Notes under the pieces: model-generated | The model's input: only the letters and a program-made list of their open reading frames with translations | What the model was told of the DNA's origin: nothing | Databases searched by the model: none | Shown here: positions 47,931-60,499 of the stretch, piece by piece | Position numbering within the stretch: position 1 is the stretch's first letter | Layout: each line of letters begins with the position of its first letter | Program-made: the position numbers and the translations under genes | DNA from: Blastomyces gilchristii SLH14081 | Lineage: Eukaryota; Ascomycota; Eurotiomycetes; Onygenales; Ajellomycetaceae | DNA length: 64,000 nt | NCBI RefSeq assembly: GCF_000003855.2 | Contig: NW_003101646.1 | Coordinates: forward strand, 294,171 to 358,170 | Direction of reading: 5' to 3'

Positions 47931-49683
47931 CACTTTATCATGAACTTGCTTGATTTTTTGAATAAGAACCCGCTAATAGATTTATTGAAAAGCCCTCAAT
48001 TATATGAGCATTTTGACCCCATCGCTGACCACATACCCTGTGTGGTGGTGGAGTTATCCAGCCAAATGTGAACCAGACATTGTTTGAAACTTCTGTGTGG
48101 GATTATCCCCCGTTCTCCTCTACCACACCACAACCCCAGGCCAAATTGTCATACAAATTGTAAGATGAAAAGACCTAGTCATATGCATCAATCTTCTCGA
48201 TTTTGAAAGATCTCTGATCTGCAATTGTTAAGATATCTGAGAAGTAATGTCTGTGAAAACCCTGTTCATCTTTGATATTTCAAAACATCAACATCAAGTC
48301 TCACTCTTATACCGCCCTTCTCAATCTGGCTCATCCCTGGCAGAAAAATACAAAAAGATATCTCAGTAATAATATCAAGCATATAATCAATAAACACTTC
48401 TGAAGTACAATTTCTATAAATACTCTGTCTGTCTTCAGTGTATCTAGAATATCAACATTAAGTCTCACTCTTGTATCACCCCTCTCAATCTGACTCATTC
48501 TCAGCAGAATAATATAAAAAGATACATTGACAACAGTACTTGATATATAATCAGTGAATAACAAGTCAACAGAACAAGTCAACAGCATATTAACAACTAT
48601 AAATTCAGTATATCTTAAGATCTGACTGAGCCTTTGATCTCTGCACAGTGAGATATATTAAATCTAGTTTTAATATCTCAATATTTAATAGATTCTGTAA
48701 GAGATTAAGAATAGCAACATTAGATTTCTATTAAATTTGAGAATTAACTCTATATTAATATAATCATTGACAAAGTCTTCTATTTTAAGATATAAATAAC
48801 CAGTTTCTCTACATTCTGCTGATAATATTTATATTATTATATAAAAACAGACTTATATTCTCTATAATATCAAGACTCTGAAGAGAGAAAGTCTTGATAG
48901 AGAGTATAGAGTAGTGTATATCTTAGCAGTTTCTATCTCATTCTTCTACAGTAGTTAATACAAAAAAAAAGATCTTAGAAATAGTTTTTTACTTCTCTTG
49001 AAAAAGTAAGATGTTTTTCTCTGAATTTTATACAATATTCTTACAAAGAATTAAAAACAGAGTTGTTTTTTATCATAATTTTATATTCTTTTAAGTAAGA
49101 ATTACTTTTTCAGTGGCTGAAGAGCTTTCATTAATACTTAATTCTCTTTTACACTCTTTATTAACTGATTTAAGTTATACACTTGTTGTGTGAGAAGAAT
49201 TAAATGATTTAGAATAAAATTGAACAGTTTTAATCAATTTCACTGCAAAAAATTGACTTATTTTTTGTCAGTTTTTCTCTCAAAAACTGTCATATTATTT
49301 GATTTATTATTAATTGATATCATATTTTTCCTCACTGTATCTTAAGAAAGAGTTTATAAAGATTTTATTGATTTATCTTAAAAATCAATTTTAGTTTATT
49401 AGATTCTCTTTAAAAATCTAATCTAGTTACTGAACTAGTGTGAAAAAAATCAGGTGTTTTATATATAAAAGTCTTTCATTCTTCTTTTGAAACAGTCTGA
49501 TCAACTTTTCAATTGAAAATAGACTAATAAACCTCTCAACTGAAACAGTCTGATCAACTTTTCATTTATAAATAGATTAATAAATCTCTCAATTGAAATA
49601 GTCTGATCAACTTTTTATTTGAAAATAGACTGATAAATCTCTCAATTGAAACAGTCTGATTAACTTTTCATTCAGTGAGTAAA

Positions 49684-51000
49684 ATGAGTTCAAGAGTACA
49701 CTCAGTTAATATGAAAAAAGATGTTTTCTCAGATACTGTTTCTGAGATTGAAATTCTAAAGTGAAGAAAGAAGGAAGAAATAGAGAAACAACAAGTTCTT
49801 GAAATACAGAAACTGGAAAAAGTAAGTACAATTCTTGAAAAACAGTGTCTGAGTGAGAAGAATGAAGAAGTTCTGTTAATTCTTCATACTCAGACTAGAC
49901 AACTACAAGAAGTGATCAAGTTCAAACTTAGAATTTCAAACATAATTCAAAAAACATTGAAATTTTCTAGTACAGTCACTGACTCTTTCTCATGTTCTAC
50001 TTCTTCATCTTCTTCTTCAAATTAGAAGAAAATATATAGTCAAGTAGCAGAATCTGCTATCTCTAAACCTGCTATTTCAAAACCAGCTCAAAATTCTGAG
50101 AAAATTGAGAAGAATATTACTCAGATCTCTGTTCATAGAAAAGAAAAAAAAGAAATGTAAAAAGAGAATAACTTTCAAATCTTCAGAAATAGAAGACTTA
50201 TTCTCAAAGTCTTAAATCAGAAGATCTTGTAAAAAAACAAGTTAAACTCAAATCTTATTTTCAGAATTAGAAATGAAATTAATCAGCAGTTCTTTTCTCA
50301 GTTAATAACTGATATTAAAGTTCAAAAATCAGTTATAGCTTCAATTGAGTCATCTTTCTTTGAAAATTCTATTATTTTGACTACAATGTCTGAATTCAGT
50401 GCAGAATTTCTCATTCAGAATGAGAATCTCTGAAAATCAGCAATAGAATCTCTACTGAATATAATAATTCTATCTGAGAGAGATGAAAAGTAAGACAAAT
50501 TCATTCTTTATAATATTTCAGTTGAAATTTTTGACTGTGAGAAAGAAATGCTACTTCTCAAAAATGAATTGCAAGAATATAATTCTATTCAACTGAGAAA
50601 AGAGTCTGTATAACTTAATTCAATTGAGTTCAGACAGAGTAGAAGAAATGCCTCTATTCTAGTTTATATAAAGACACTTGAATAATCAAGAATCTCTGAA
50701 GTAAGAGTAGCAGGTTTGAAAATGAGAGTTCATGAATACAAAGACTCAAGAATGAATTTCAAAGCTTAAACACAGTGTTCAAATCATCAAAGATATGAAT
50801 ACTTTGCAATCTCTTATTTCAGAGACTCAAAATACACATTCTATGCTAGAGATCACAAAACTAGTGAGTATAAATGTGAAATATGCTTAAAAAGAGATGA
50901 AACATGTTAACATCCTCTGCTTAAGTGCTTCAATTGCAAAGAAAAATATGTATCTAGCTCAAAAGAATGTATATTTGCTTCAAGAACTCAGAAGAACTGA
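49684..51000 (+). pseudogene. LINE copy B ORF1
   Basis: ATG 49684 to TGA 51000, 439 codons, aligned along its whole length with ORF1 of copy A and four codons shorter. Several internal stops. The zinc-knuckle region is present but more eroded (for example the second knuckle Cys in several places is Tyr), and there is no long open piece. Confidence 0.75.
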
Positions 51001-51399
51001 AGAAAAGATAAAGCTTAAAGTGAATTTAAAACTGAAGAGAAAAGTTAAGCTAGTAAATCTACAACTGTAAGCTTAAAATGAAGAAACTCTTAACTATCTA
51101 GATCTTCAAACTTCAATTCTTCAGTTAAATATAAACAGAATTTGAGTTCTCAAATATCTGTTAAGATTAGAGAATTGAGAAATGAGTCTGATGATAAACT
51201 AGATAGAATGCAAGCAGTTGAGATTCCTGCTTTTTAAAATAGTTATAATTTACTATCTAGTGATAGTGATTAAATTCTACTCTATCTTCACTCTCTTTTA
51301 GTATGAATGTATAACAAAAACAACAAAAAAAGTTTAAAAACTCTTCAAAAATCACATTTATTCAAAACAATATGAATAGAAACTCAAATTGTATTTATT

Positions 51400-54300
51400 C
51401 TTATCTTCAGATTATATTTGAATAAAAGGTTAACTTTGTACTTCTTCAAGAACTAAACTTTGATACTGAGTCAAAGTACATCATTTCTTATTCAAGCTAT
51501 TACTGTTTTCTTTCTGAAAAATCTGAGATAAAATCAAGAGTAGTAATCTATAAGAGAAAAAGATCAAGATATCAATTTAATCTGAGATTTAATATCATAT
51601 CTGACTCTGATATTCTAGTGAGTGATATTATAGATAAAGAGAATGAGTTGATACTATTCAACTTATAAATATCTATAATAAAAAGTCATTGAAAGAAAAT
51701 AATAATATCTGAATAATTGAGAGAGAATTTTTAATTATAACTCTCTTAAAAAACTCTATAATTGTAGAAGACTTCAATGCATATTATCTCATAAAACTCA
51801 GAGTGCATAAGAGCAGTAAGAGCAGATAAACTAATTAAATGAGCTTTTAAGTATTTAATAGATTTAGTTAACAAGTCTGATCAATAAATATTCTTTAGAA
51901 AAGACATGAAATAGAAATCTATTATAGATCTAACTTTTATATCATAAAATCTAATTGAAAAAAGACTTATAAACTGATTTATTGATTCAAATAAAATCTC
52001 AGAGTCAGATTATGAGATCATTCAATTTGATATTGAACTGAGTGAAAAACAAAGAAGTGAAAATTCTCTTCTCTCTAATCAGTATAACTTTGAAAAAGCT
52101 GATTGAAAAGCAGTCAAAGGAAGAGTAAAATAGCTGAAATCTGAAAGACAGAGTGAGCTCTATTGAAATCAAAGTCAAGATATCTCAAATGAAATACTTA
52201 AGAATAGAGTAAAGCTGATTACATCTATTCTTCTAATAAGTATTGAAGAAAATATTTCAAAGAAAAAGTCTTCTGAGTATTTCAAATCTTGATGAAATAA
52301 GAATATCACTTCTAAAAGAAAGTAATTAGTCACTGCTAAGAGAGATTAGAAGAATAACTTAATATCTAATAAAAAGTTCAAAACTATTCAAAATGAATAT
52401 TTTTCAGATATTAAAAGAGTTAAAACAGATTACTGAAACAAATTTCTTGAAGAAGCATAAGAAAAAGAAGTTTTTAAAGCCTTTAACTATACTAAAACAA
52501 GAAGTATAGCAAAGCTTTCAATCTTAGAATATGAATTTCAGAATGAATTGTATACAGCAAACTCTTTTAAGAAAAAATGTTAAGCTTTTATAAGAATTCT
52601 CTTTCAAAACTCATCATATTTATAAGAGAAGAATATGTCATTTCATGAATATATTGATGAAAATAACTGAGAATGGCCTGAGCTTACATGTGATGAACTA
52701 GAGTCAGTAATATTCTGAAGTTCAATTAAAACTGCTGTAGAGTCTAATTCAATTAATCACTTGATTTTTCAAAACACATATTTCTACTTGAAGAATGAAT
52801 ATTTTGAGCTCTTTTTCAATCGCTTAAAAAATGATTATTATTCTGAATACTGAAGAGAAGCTACTGAAATAATTCTTACAAAATCTAATAGAAAAGCTTC
52901 ATTTTCTAAGTTATATAAAGTAATATCTCTGTTGAACTGTTTGAAAAAAATTCTAGAAAAGATAATAGCTACTAGATTATCTTTTATAAGCTCTATTAGT
53001 AATTCTCTTCTATTTAATGAATAAATGAGAGATAGAAAACAATGTTCTGCAATTAACACTGTTCTCTTAATTATTCATGATATTCAAGTAGCAAAGCATG
53101 AAGACCTGGTCTCAACTGCAGTTTTTATTAATATAAAAGATGCATTTGATTATATTTCTTTGTCTAAGATGATTCAAACATTGAAGATGNNNNNNNNNNN
53201 NNNNNNNNNNNNNNNNNNNNNNNNNNNNNNNNNNNNNNNNNNNNNNNNNNNNNNNNNNNNNNNNNNNNNNNNNNNNNNNNNNNNNNNNNNNNNNNNNNNN
53301 NNNNNNNNNNNNNNNNNNNNNNNNNNNNNNNNNNNNNNNNNNNNNNNNNNNNNNNNNNNNNNNNNNNNNNNNNNNNNNNNNNNNNNNNNNNNNNNNNNNN
53401 NNNNNNNNNNNNNNNNNNNNNNNNNNNNNNNNNNNNNNNNNNNNNNNNNNNNNNNNNNNNNNNNNNNNNNNNNNNNNNNNNNNNNNNNNNNNNNNNNNNN
53501 NNNNNNNNNNNNNNNNNNNNNNNNNNNNNNNNNNNNNNNNNNNNNNNNNNNNNNNNNNNNNNNNNNNNNNNNNNNNNNNNNNNNNNNNNNNNNNNNNNNN
53601 NNNNNNNNNNNNNNNNNNNNNNNNNNNNNNNNNNNNNNNNNNNNNNNNNNNNNNNNNNNNNNNNNNNNNNNNNNNNNNNNNNNNNNNNNNNNNNNNNNNN
53701 NNNNNNNNNNNNNNNNNNNNNNNNNNNNNNNNNNNNNNNNNNNNNNNNNNNNNNNNNNNNNNNNNNNNNNNNNNNNNNNNNNNNNNNNNNNNNNNNNNNN
53801 NNNNNNNNNNNNNNNNNNNNNNNNNNNNNNNNNNNNNNNNNNNNNNNNNNNNNNNNNNNNNNNNNNNNNNNNNNNNNNNNNNNNNNNNNNNNNNNNNTCT
53901 ATTAAAGCATGAAAATTGAAGCTTTAATTTCATCTTCTACTATTTAATTAGAAAAGATCCGTATGAACTATACTCTGAGAGTCATGAAGATGAGCTCAAA
54001 TTATATAATCAGAGAAAGAGTCTCTTCTTTATTTTTATTAGTTAACTCAGAAAATGAACTGAATTAGAATAGATTTCTTGATTATAATAAGAATAATACT
54101 TTAAAGAAAATACTCTCTCAACTGTATAGACTATATTCACTTATTAAAAATCAATTTTCTTCATTAAATGTTGAGAAAATTGATCATGAGAAGATATCTC
54201 TCTGAAGAGAAAAGCTAAAATCTCTCATAGACTTGTAAATAAGTGAACTATCTAAAGAGAAAGAATATGAAAAGTGTTTGAAGAGAATTTCTATAATTAA

Positions 54301-55250
54301 TATAAAAGACTCTCTTCTGATTTATTAGATAACTCAAAAAATGAGAATTTAAATAGATTAGATGCAGACATTGCTTATACTGAAAATAATATTAATTTTA
54401 TCTCAGATTTCTGAAATTTAAACTGTGAATCTGAGATCTTTGATGCTGAACTATTTGTAATAGTGAAAGCTTTCAAACTCATTGAAATAAAATCTTATAA
54501 AAGAGAAAATAATTTGAAAGAGATATGAATATTCTCTGATAGTCAAACTGCTTTAAAAAGACTTAGAAATAGTCAGATTTATAATGATCAAATAAATCTT
54601 GAACTGATTTTAAACTCTGTTTTAAAAATTCAAAAGAGAAGAATATTAAAACTGATAATTCATCTGCACTGAGTTTCTACTTATATAAATATTCATAACA
54701 ATGAATTGACTGATTCAGCTGTAAAAAAGAGTTCAGAATTAAGCAGATCTATTCAAAAAACAGTGTTCTGATCTTTTATAAAGAGAAAGATAAAAGAATC
54801 TTATTTAGATAAGTGAAATGAAAGCTGATAGAAATAAAAGAAGAGTATACATTATTCAAGATTTGAAACAAAATTCAAGTGAAAATCTTGTTTAATTAAA
54901 TATAAGAAGAAAATAATCTCATCTATAATTCAGCTGAAACTAGAATATAATTATTTCAAATCTTATATACAAAGATTTAATAATAGATTTAATTCAATAG
55001 AATGCTCATTCTATAATGCAAATGAAAATTCTGAGTATATTATAATATATTATACATTATACAATAGTCTCAGAGTCAGATTAAAAGAGAAGTATAATTT
55101 ACATTAATTAAATATAAGATTCTTATTCTCAACTGAGACAGGAATTAAATACTTAATAGACTTTCTATCAGAAACTCAAGTAGCTATAAGAAAATAACTG
55201 AATTCAGAAATACCTGAATATGAAGAGGAGAAAATTAATCAGATATAGTC
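51400..55250 (+). pseudogene. LINE copy B ORF2, interrupted by N gap
   Basis: Endonuclease remnants at about 51.5-52.0 kb, the start of reverse transcriptase up to 53189 (ISLLNCL, then ATKH-equivalent and VFINIKDAFDYIS), gap, then the end of RT, RNase H (DAELF, FSDSQTAL) and the finger region up to about 55250. At least one indel relative to copy A breaks the frame near 51650 and again near 51790. More decayed than copy A. Confidence 0.75.
53190..53897. other. assembly gap (708 N)
   Basis: Unresolved bases inside the reverse-transcriptase region of LINE copy B. Any reading frame spanning it is an artefact. By hand alignment the missing part corresponds to 39535-40242 of copy A, which is also 708 bases. 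Confidence 0.98.
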
Positions 55251-55639
55251 TGTTAAAATAGCTATATACTATCTTTTAATAGTTTGTTTTATTATAGTCT
55301 CTCTTTACTTTACTTTTTTTTTTCTATTCTTTTCTATCTATCTATTTAATATGTCTATCTTTAAGACTGTGTTCTCTTTTCTTTAGTCATGATATTGTCA
55401 AATGATTTCAAAGTATCAGAAGGTGTTAAAATACTGCAATTTGTAAACAGCTTTTGTATTCTGAGCTGGAATTTTCTGATTTTGCATATCTGAAATTGGT
55501 AAATGTATAATAGTTGACTTTATAGATATAGAAAAAACCCTGAGAACTAAAAGTTCTCAGATAGATGTCATAGTCTCTGACTGCATACATCTATAATTGA
55601 AGAATAATAATATTAATAAATTCATAGTCTTGTGAATAT

Positions 55640-56640
55640 TATCTTTGTGAATTCTATCATTATTAGAGAATATTAAGCTCCTGTTTTAAGCATTTAATAA
55701 GATGCCTTGTTCAGATAGCCAGACAAGTTCTAGTATAAGATTACAGTCAAGATTATCAACTTTGTATGTATTAGTATCTTCATATTGATGTTCTCTGATA
55801 TCTATATTTAGTTTTATCATGTAACAGATGTGAATGTCTTTTAAATCATTAAATTCTGCAAGAAGTCAGGGTTTTAATAAGAGAATACACTGAAGATTAT
55901 AATATCTTACAACTGAAGATTTAATCATTGTATAGTGATATAGATTGCTGTCTATCATGACTTTTATATTATATATATTATCAATCACAGTAGGTACAAG
56001 AATTGTATTCATTGTTATTTTCTCTTTAAATTATTATCATCTGATCTCTTCAAGCCTCTGTTTACAAATTTGAACAAAAGTTAATCTTTTCTCTGTTTCA
56101 TTAGAACATTCTTATAGTTATCTTCTGAATCTTTCTTCAATACAATGTGATTGACATGAACTGCCAGTATTAATCTTTCTTTTAATTAAGAAGATACATA
56201 GACTGATTAGCAGTTGAAAGTGATATATTCTGATCAGTTATAATTGATACACATCTCTTACTGATGTTGATTGACACCTTCTTCAGAAGTGATCTCAGGC
56301 ACTTAAAAGCCTGTTCAGACAGTGAAAACTCTTACTTATGTATAGACATTTGAGTTCACTTAATTCATGGCATCTGCATTGTCATTCTTCAGCGCAGGTG
56401 TATAAGTGACTGAGATGTAATATCTCCTGTCACTATTCTGTATACTCTTGAGCTTGATCAAACAGTCATTCAATGTCTGAATTTATATGCAGAAGCCTTC
56501 ATAAGTTGAGTCTTCATCTACACTTATAAGAGTCTGTAAGAGTTCAAAAGTTAATATCTTCTTAAGCATACTAATCTTCATTCAATTCTCTCAAGATTGA
56601 TCACCTGCTTGTAGAATCTTGATGTCAAAGTCAGAAATAA
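55640..56640 (-). pseudogene. Ty3/gypsy-type protease-region fragment
   Basis: On the minus strand, about 56010-55690, a frame reads LVPTVIDNIYNIKVMIDS, where the residue after DS would be the Gly of the aspartic-protease DSG site (now Asn). Then come TNTYKVDNLDCNLILELVWL, a decayed form of the ILGLPWL box that ends retropepsins of gypsy elements. Sequence between 56050 and 56640 may be the preceding gag/linker but has no certain motif. The fragment stops where LINE copy B ends, suggesting truncation there. Confidence 0.5.
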
Positions 56641-56686
56641 ATGTTGTAAGAGAAGTGTTTCTCTGTCAGATACTCTGTAATCAATC

Positions 56687-56852
56687 TGTGATTCGGAAGA
56701 ACGTACGACCGCCGGATAATAACGCGGGCGCTTCCAAACACGCTTACAAATGAAAAGGGGCCCTAGCGGCCACTAATTAATTTAGATAATGTATATAAGA
56801 AGCCGGTGTACGCCTGTAATTGTACACTGACTTAAGCAACCTTTGAATCACA
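56687..56852 (+). repeat. LTR, 166 bp, with TGTGATTC...GAATCACA ends
   Basis: The ends are an exact 8-base inverted repeat beginning TG and ending CA, the classical LTR boundary. A TATA box (TATATAA) lies at about 56792-56799, followed by GC-containing DNA. Unlike everything around it, the LTR keeps many CG and CC pairs (for example GACCGCCGG and ACGCGGGCG). A decayed gag follows on the plus strand, so it is read as a 5' LTR. No partner LTR lies in the window. Confidence 0.65.
56792..56799 (+). promoter_or_regulatory. LTR TATA box
   Basis: TATATAA about 55 bases before the LTR's 3' end, on the strand that reads into gag. Confidence 0.5.
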
Positions 56853-56862
56853 TCTGATAGCA

Positions 56863-58660
56863 TGTCTAAAAACCAGTGAGAAGTGCAGGCTTTTTCAGAA
56901 TGTGATAACTTCATGTACAAAACAATTCATAGTTATCATGTCAGTGTGATTCTAAAAACATCTCAAAAGATAGTGTATGAAGAAGTGATGAGTGAAAGAA
57001 CATCTGATTGATACTGCTCTGCTTGTTGAGAAAAAACTTCACACTCAGACAAATGTTATATATGTGAATGAATGAGATATGAGAAAGAAGATATGAGTGA
57101 TGAATCAGATTTAAAGAAGACTGCTCTCTACTCAGAAGAATAAAAAGAGAAGTGATTATTATCAGAGTTGTACAATAATAACAGAAAACAGAAATCAGAA
57201 ATTATATAATGATATAATTATATAATGATATAATAATATAATGATATAATAATAGACATTATATAATTAATAAGAAATCACTGAAATAGATATCTTCTCT
57301 AGTCAATACAAATAATACAAATATTCTTCTCTGCTATCTGAACTGAAAGATAGACAGAATCTCTCAGAGAGTTTACTTAAAGCAGTAAGAAAAGTAACTA
57401 AGACTGCTGAATCAGAAGTGAAACTCTGTCCATGTATAAGAATTTTAAATGAGATTGAGATCTTATGTACACAGTGACAGACTGAGATGAAAGCTAAGTA
57501 ATAATTGATATTCACTGCAGATCAAGTATTCACTATGAAGAGCTTCACTGATGCAATCATTATTATTAATAAGAATAGAGAAAACCAGGTTATAGACCTG
57601 CAACAGAAGATTGAACATTTATACAGATAGATAATCACACTGAATCTGAAGATCTTATCACAATTATTCACAATCTCTTCAGAAGTATATATATCATCTA
57701 AGACTGCTGCACATGATAAGAATTCAAGTATGAGATATATTAAGTCAGAAGATCTGCTGAAGTTATCAAGCTTTAATAATAACTGAAAAAATGATGCTAC
57801 AATCAGCTGACTAAATCAGATATAATTATATTATCAGATTGAATATGAACTCATAGACAGATAGTTAACAGAATTTTAATAAGTCTTAAGATCTGCTGTG
57901 TTTCTATATGAAAAAGTAAAGTTATTATAAATAACTAGTAAAAAGATGAATCTCATAGATCTGAAGTGATATTCATTCTTATAAATATGAAATAAGTTTT
58001 TCAAATGAATCTTACATAACTTTGAGAAAGTGAATATATAAGATAAGTTTTATAAACACTTCACTGAGTGTAGATAAGTGAGTAATCTTATATTATATTT
58101 TATACACTTCAGCTTATACTATCTTATATTAAATGAAGAGCTTTTAACATCTTTCTATTTACAGATCTTCATTTATAATCTTACATCTAAGTTAAGAGTA
58201 GAATGAAAATGCTTAACATTGTAATCAGATATGATGAAAGAAGTATATAATATTCTTATTATACAGAAATAAGTGAGTCAATTATAATAGAAAATACTGT
58301 AATTAAGTATATCTCAGTGAAGAATAAAAAATCAGACTTCTATGATACAAGCTACACATCTGAATATGATGAATCTAGATTTGAATATCATTGTTAAAGC
58401 ACTGAATTCTCTGAGAAAGAGATTCTCTGAGTGAAAATCTTAATATTATAAGCATTGAGCTTGCTTTAACTGCAGATGCTAAAATCATAATACAAAGAAT
58501 TACACACAGTGTGTATAGTCAAGAGAAGTAAGAGAGTTAAAAAACTAGCAGAATCAGTGAGCTCAGAGACACTCACTGATATTCTATAAAAAGTCTTTAA
58601 AGTGAAAGAGATACTCATGTTAGATAATTCTCTGAATTCTGTAAATATCAAGAGAAAGCA
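56863..58660 (+). pseudogene. retrotransposon gag remnant (Ty3/gypsy-like)
   Basis: It starts just after the LTR. Recognisable from about 57.3 kb: a helical, Lys-rich frame, then the retrotransposon-gag-like segment FEKVNI...DKFYKHFTEC, followed by FYLQIFIYNLTSKLRVE (about 57.9-58.2 kb). A CCHC knuckle sits near 58470 (CFNC, x, NHNTKNYTQC with a stop in the middle). Many stops. Protease and pol do not follow before the AT-rich stretch at 58.7 kb, so the element is truncated. Confidence 0.6.
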
Positions 58661-59183
58661 GACTTCTGAATAGAATGCAGATGAGAATGAAGAAGCAGAT
58701 ACTTATTTCAATGTCTTTAGATCTGAAATATTAATATATAGAGAATTAGACTGACCGTGTGACCGTGTCTGAAACCAGGATCAAACTTTACAGTTGTCAT
58801 GTTGCCTAAAAGCATTACTTCTGGTCATGATTTATGTTCATCACATTGATCTCAAATCATGTTATTTCAAATATTAAAGGTCTCAGATTCACTTTTCAAA
58901 TAAAAATCTAGTTTCAGATAAAGAATATATTTGAATTCTTAGTCACATTTTCATTCTGATCTCATTATTGAGAATGATATTAAATGAGATCATGAAATTA
59001 TTTCTCACTTACATAATATCATAACATAGTACTCATTTGTTGAAAATTCAACAGAGAGTATTATCAAATATTGTTACTTTTCTAAACATAGATTATAATT
59101 CATATAATTTTAATTATGAAAAAAATATAAAATACAAAAAAAACAAAAAACAAAAAAAAAATAAAAACAAGAAAAAATCACAA

Positions 59184-59214
<31 letters not shown>

Positions 59215-60480
59215 AAGAAAAAGAAAAAAATAAAAAATAAAAATAAAAAAAATCAAGATTACAGGGCTGCAGTATCTCTAAAATACTCACTTCTCAGAGT
59301 CTTTATAATATTTATTATCAACTGTGTATTTCTCACAGTGAGAGTAACACAGCTGTAATAAGTCATTATCTTAATATCATCTAACAAATAATCAGTATAT
59401 ATCTGTATAAATGTGAATAATTAGAAAATATACACTTAAAAAGTATGATCAGAGTGAACTCTGCTGTCACTTGAATAACATTAAGAACAGAATACTGAAA
59501 TTGATGATTTCTCTCATTAATTTCACAGACAAGACACGTGAAGATGATCTTGAGAAATATAAAATTCTTCAACTTCTGATAAAAACAGATCTCACAGAAA
59601 GACTCTATTTTCATGATATCAGAGACTGAGTGTTATTAAAAAGTGTTATTTTCATGCAATGTACATGCACTTACTGCAGTGATTCACTCTCTGTGCATAT
59701 GACTGAGAGTTGCAGCTATTTCACACTGTACAGCTCTCTCTGAAATGCTGCTGTCAGTTTGCAACTCATGCAGTCTCTCAGTCCAGTATACACTGCATGT
59801 ATGCAGCCCTGCATGCTGGAGCTGTGTTGATCATTATGGCCTGGCGTGATACTTGCTTTTCACAGGCCATGTTTTGTTTGAGAAGAGAAGGAGAAGATGT
59901 GACTATTGTTTTATTAAGAGAGAAATGAATAATTAGTATTATTGAATATAATTTGATTCATCTGCATTTAAAATTTGATTAGTCTATACTCTTCAATTTG
60001 AGGATTTCTAAGAGTGTTTTAATAGTTTTCATATCAGCTTGAACTTAGTGATGAATTGAAGAAGAAGAGAAAAGAGAGAAGAAAGAAATGAGAATAACTT
60101 ATCTTTATAATATGAAAATAGAGAATCACTGTAATCATTCTTTCTAGCAATAAAGATCTGTTTTCTGCATATATTTCTGATATAGATTATATGATAAATG
60201 CATACAAAGAATATCAATAGTACATGTATTGAATGAAGATAATATTGCTATGTAATACTGTAGCTGTTTCTAAACATCTCTGAAAGCTGTTAATAGTTTC
60301 TTTATCTCTTTATATTTGATAAGTCAATAATATATTCTGATGCACTCTCTCTTTCATCATCATCATCATCATTATTATTATTACTATTATTATCATCATC
60401 ATCATTATCATCATCATCATCATTATTATATTATTGCTAGCTGTCTTCTCTGCCTTCACCCTCTCTCAATGCTTATCAAA
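58661..60480. repeat. AT-rich DNA with A-rich tract, unassigned
   Basis: A composition change near 58750 (GACCGTGTGACCGTGTC) may mark an element junction. 59100-59262 is almost pure A with occasional T, C and G. 59640-59900 is richer in GC, with GGCC and CCC retained, and carries a 72-codon ORF (59710-59928) without recognisable content. 60352-60431 is a trinucleotide repeat. Confidence 0.45.
60352..60431. repeat. CAT/TTA trinucleotide repeat block
   Basis: Runs of CAT alternate with runs of TTA and one ACT (CATCATCATCATCATCATTATTATT pattern twice, given here only as units). The alternation of CAT and TAT blocks would fit C-to-T decay of an originally uniform (CAT)n tract. Confidence 0.8.
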
Positions 60481-60499
60481 ATCAATCATATCATCCCTC

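Larger units (their letters stand above)
47931..55618 (+). mobile_element. full-length Tad-like LINE (copy B), inactivated, with gap
   Basis: Same organisation as copy A: 5' end CACTT at 47931, leader of about 1.75 kb, ORF1 from 49684, ORF2, and the conserved 3' end with a short AAT tail at about 55605-55618. The first 400 bases keep many CC and GG pairs that copy A has lost; the remainder is as decayed as copy A. A 708-base run of N replaces part of the reverse transcriptase. Flanking duplications were not identified. Confidence 0.85.

Noticed and set aside
53025..53933. Long open frames on both strands across 53.0-53.9 kb
   Set aside because: They consist mostly of the N run and carry no information.
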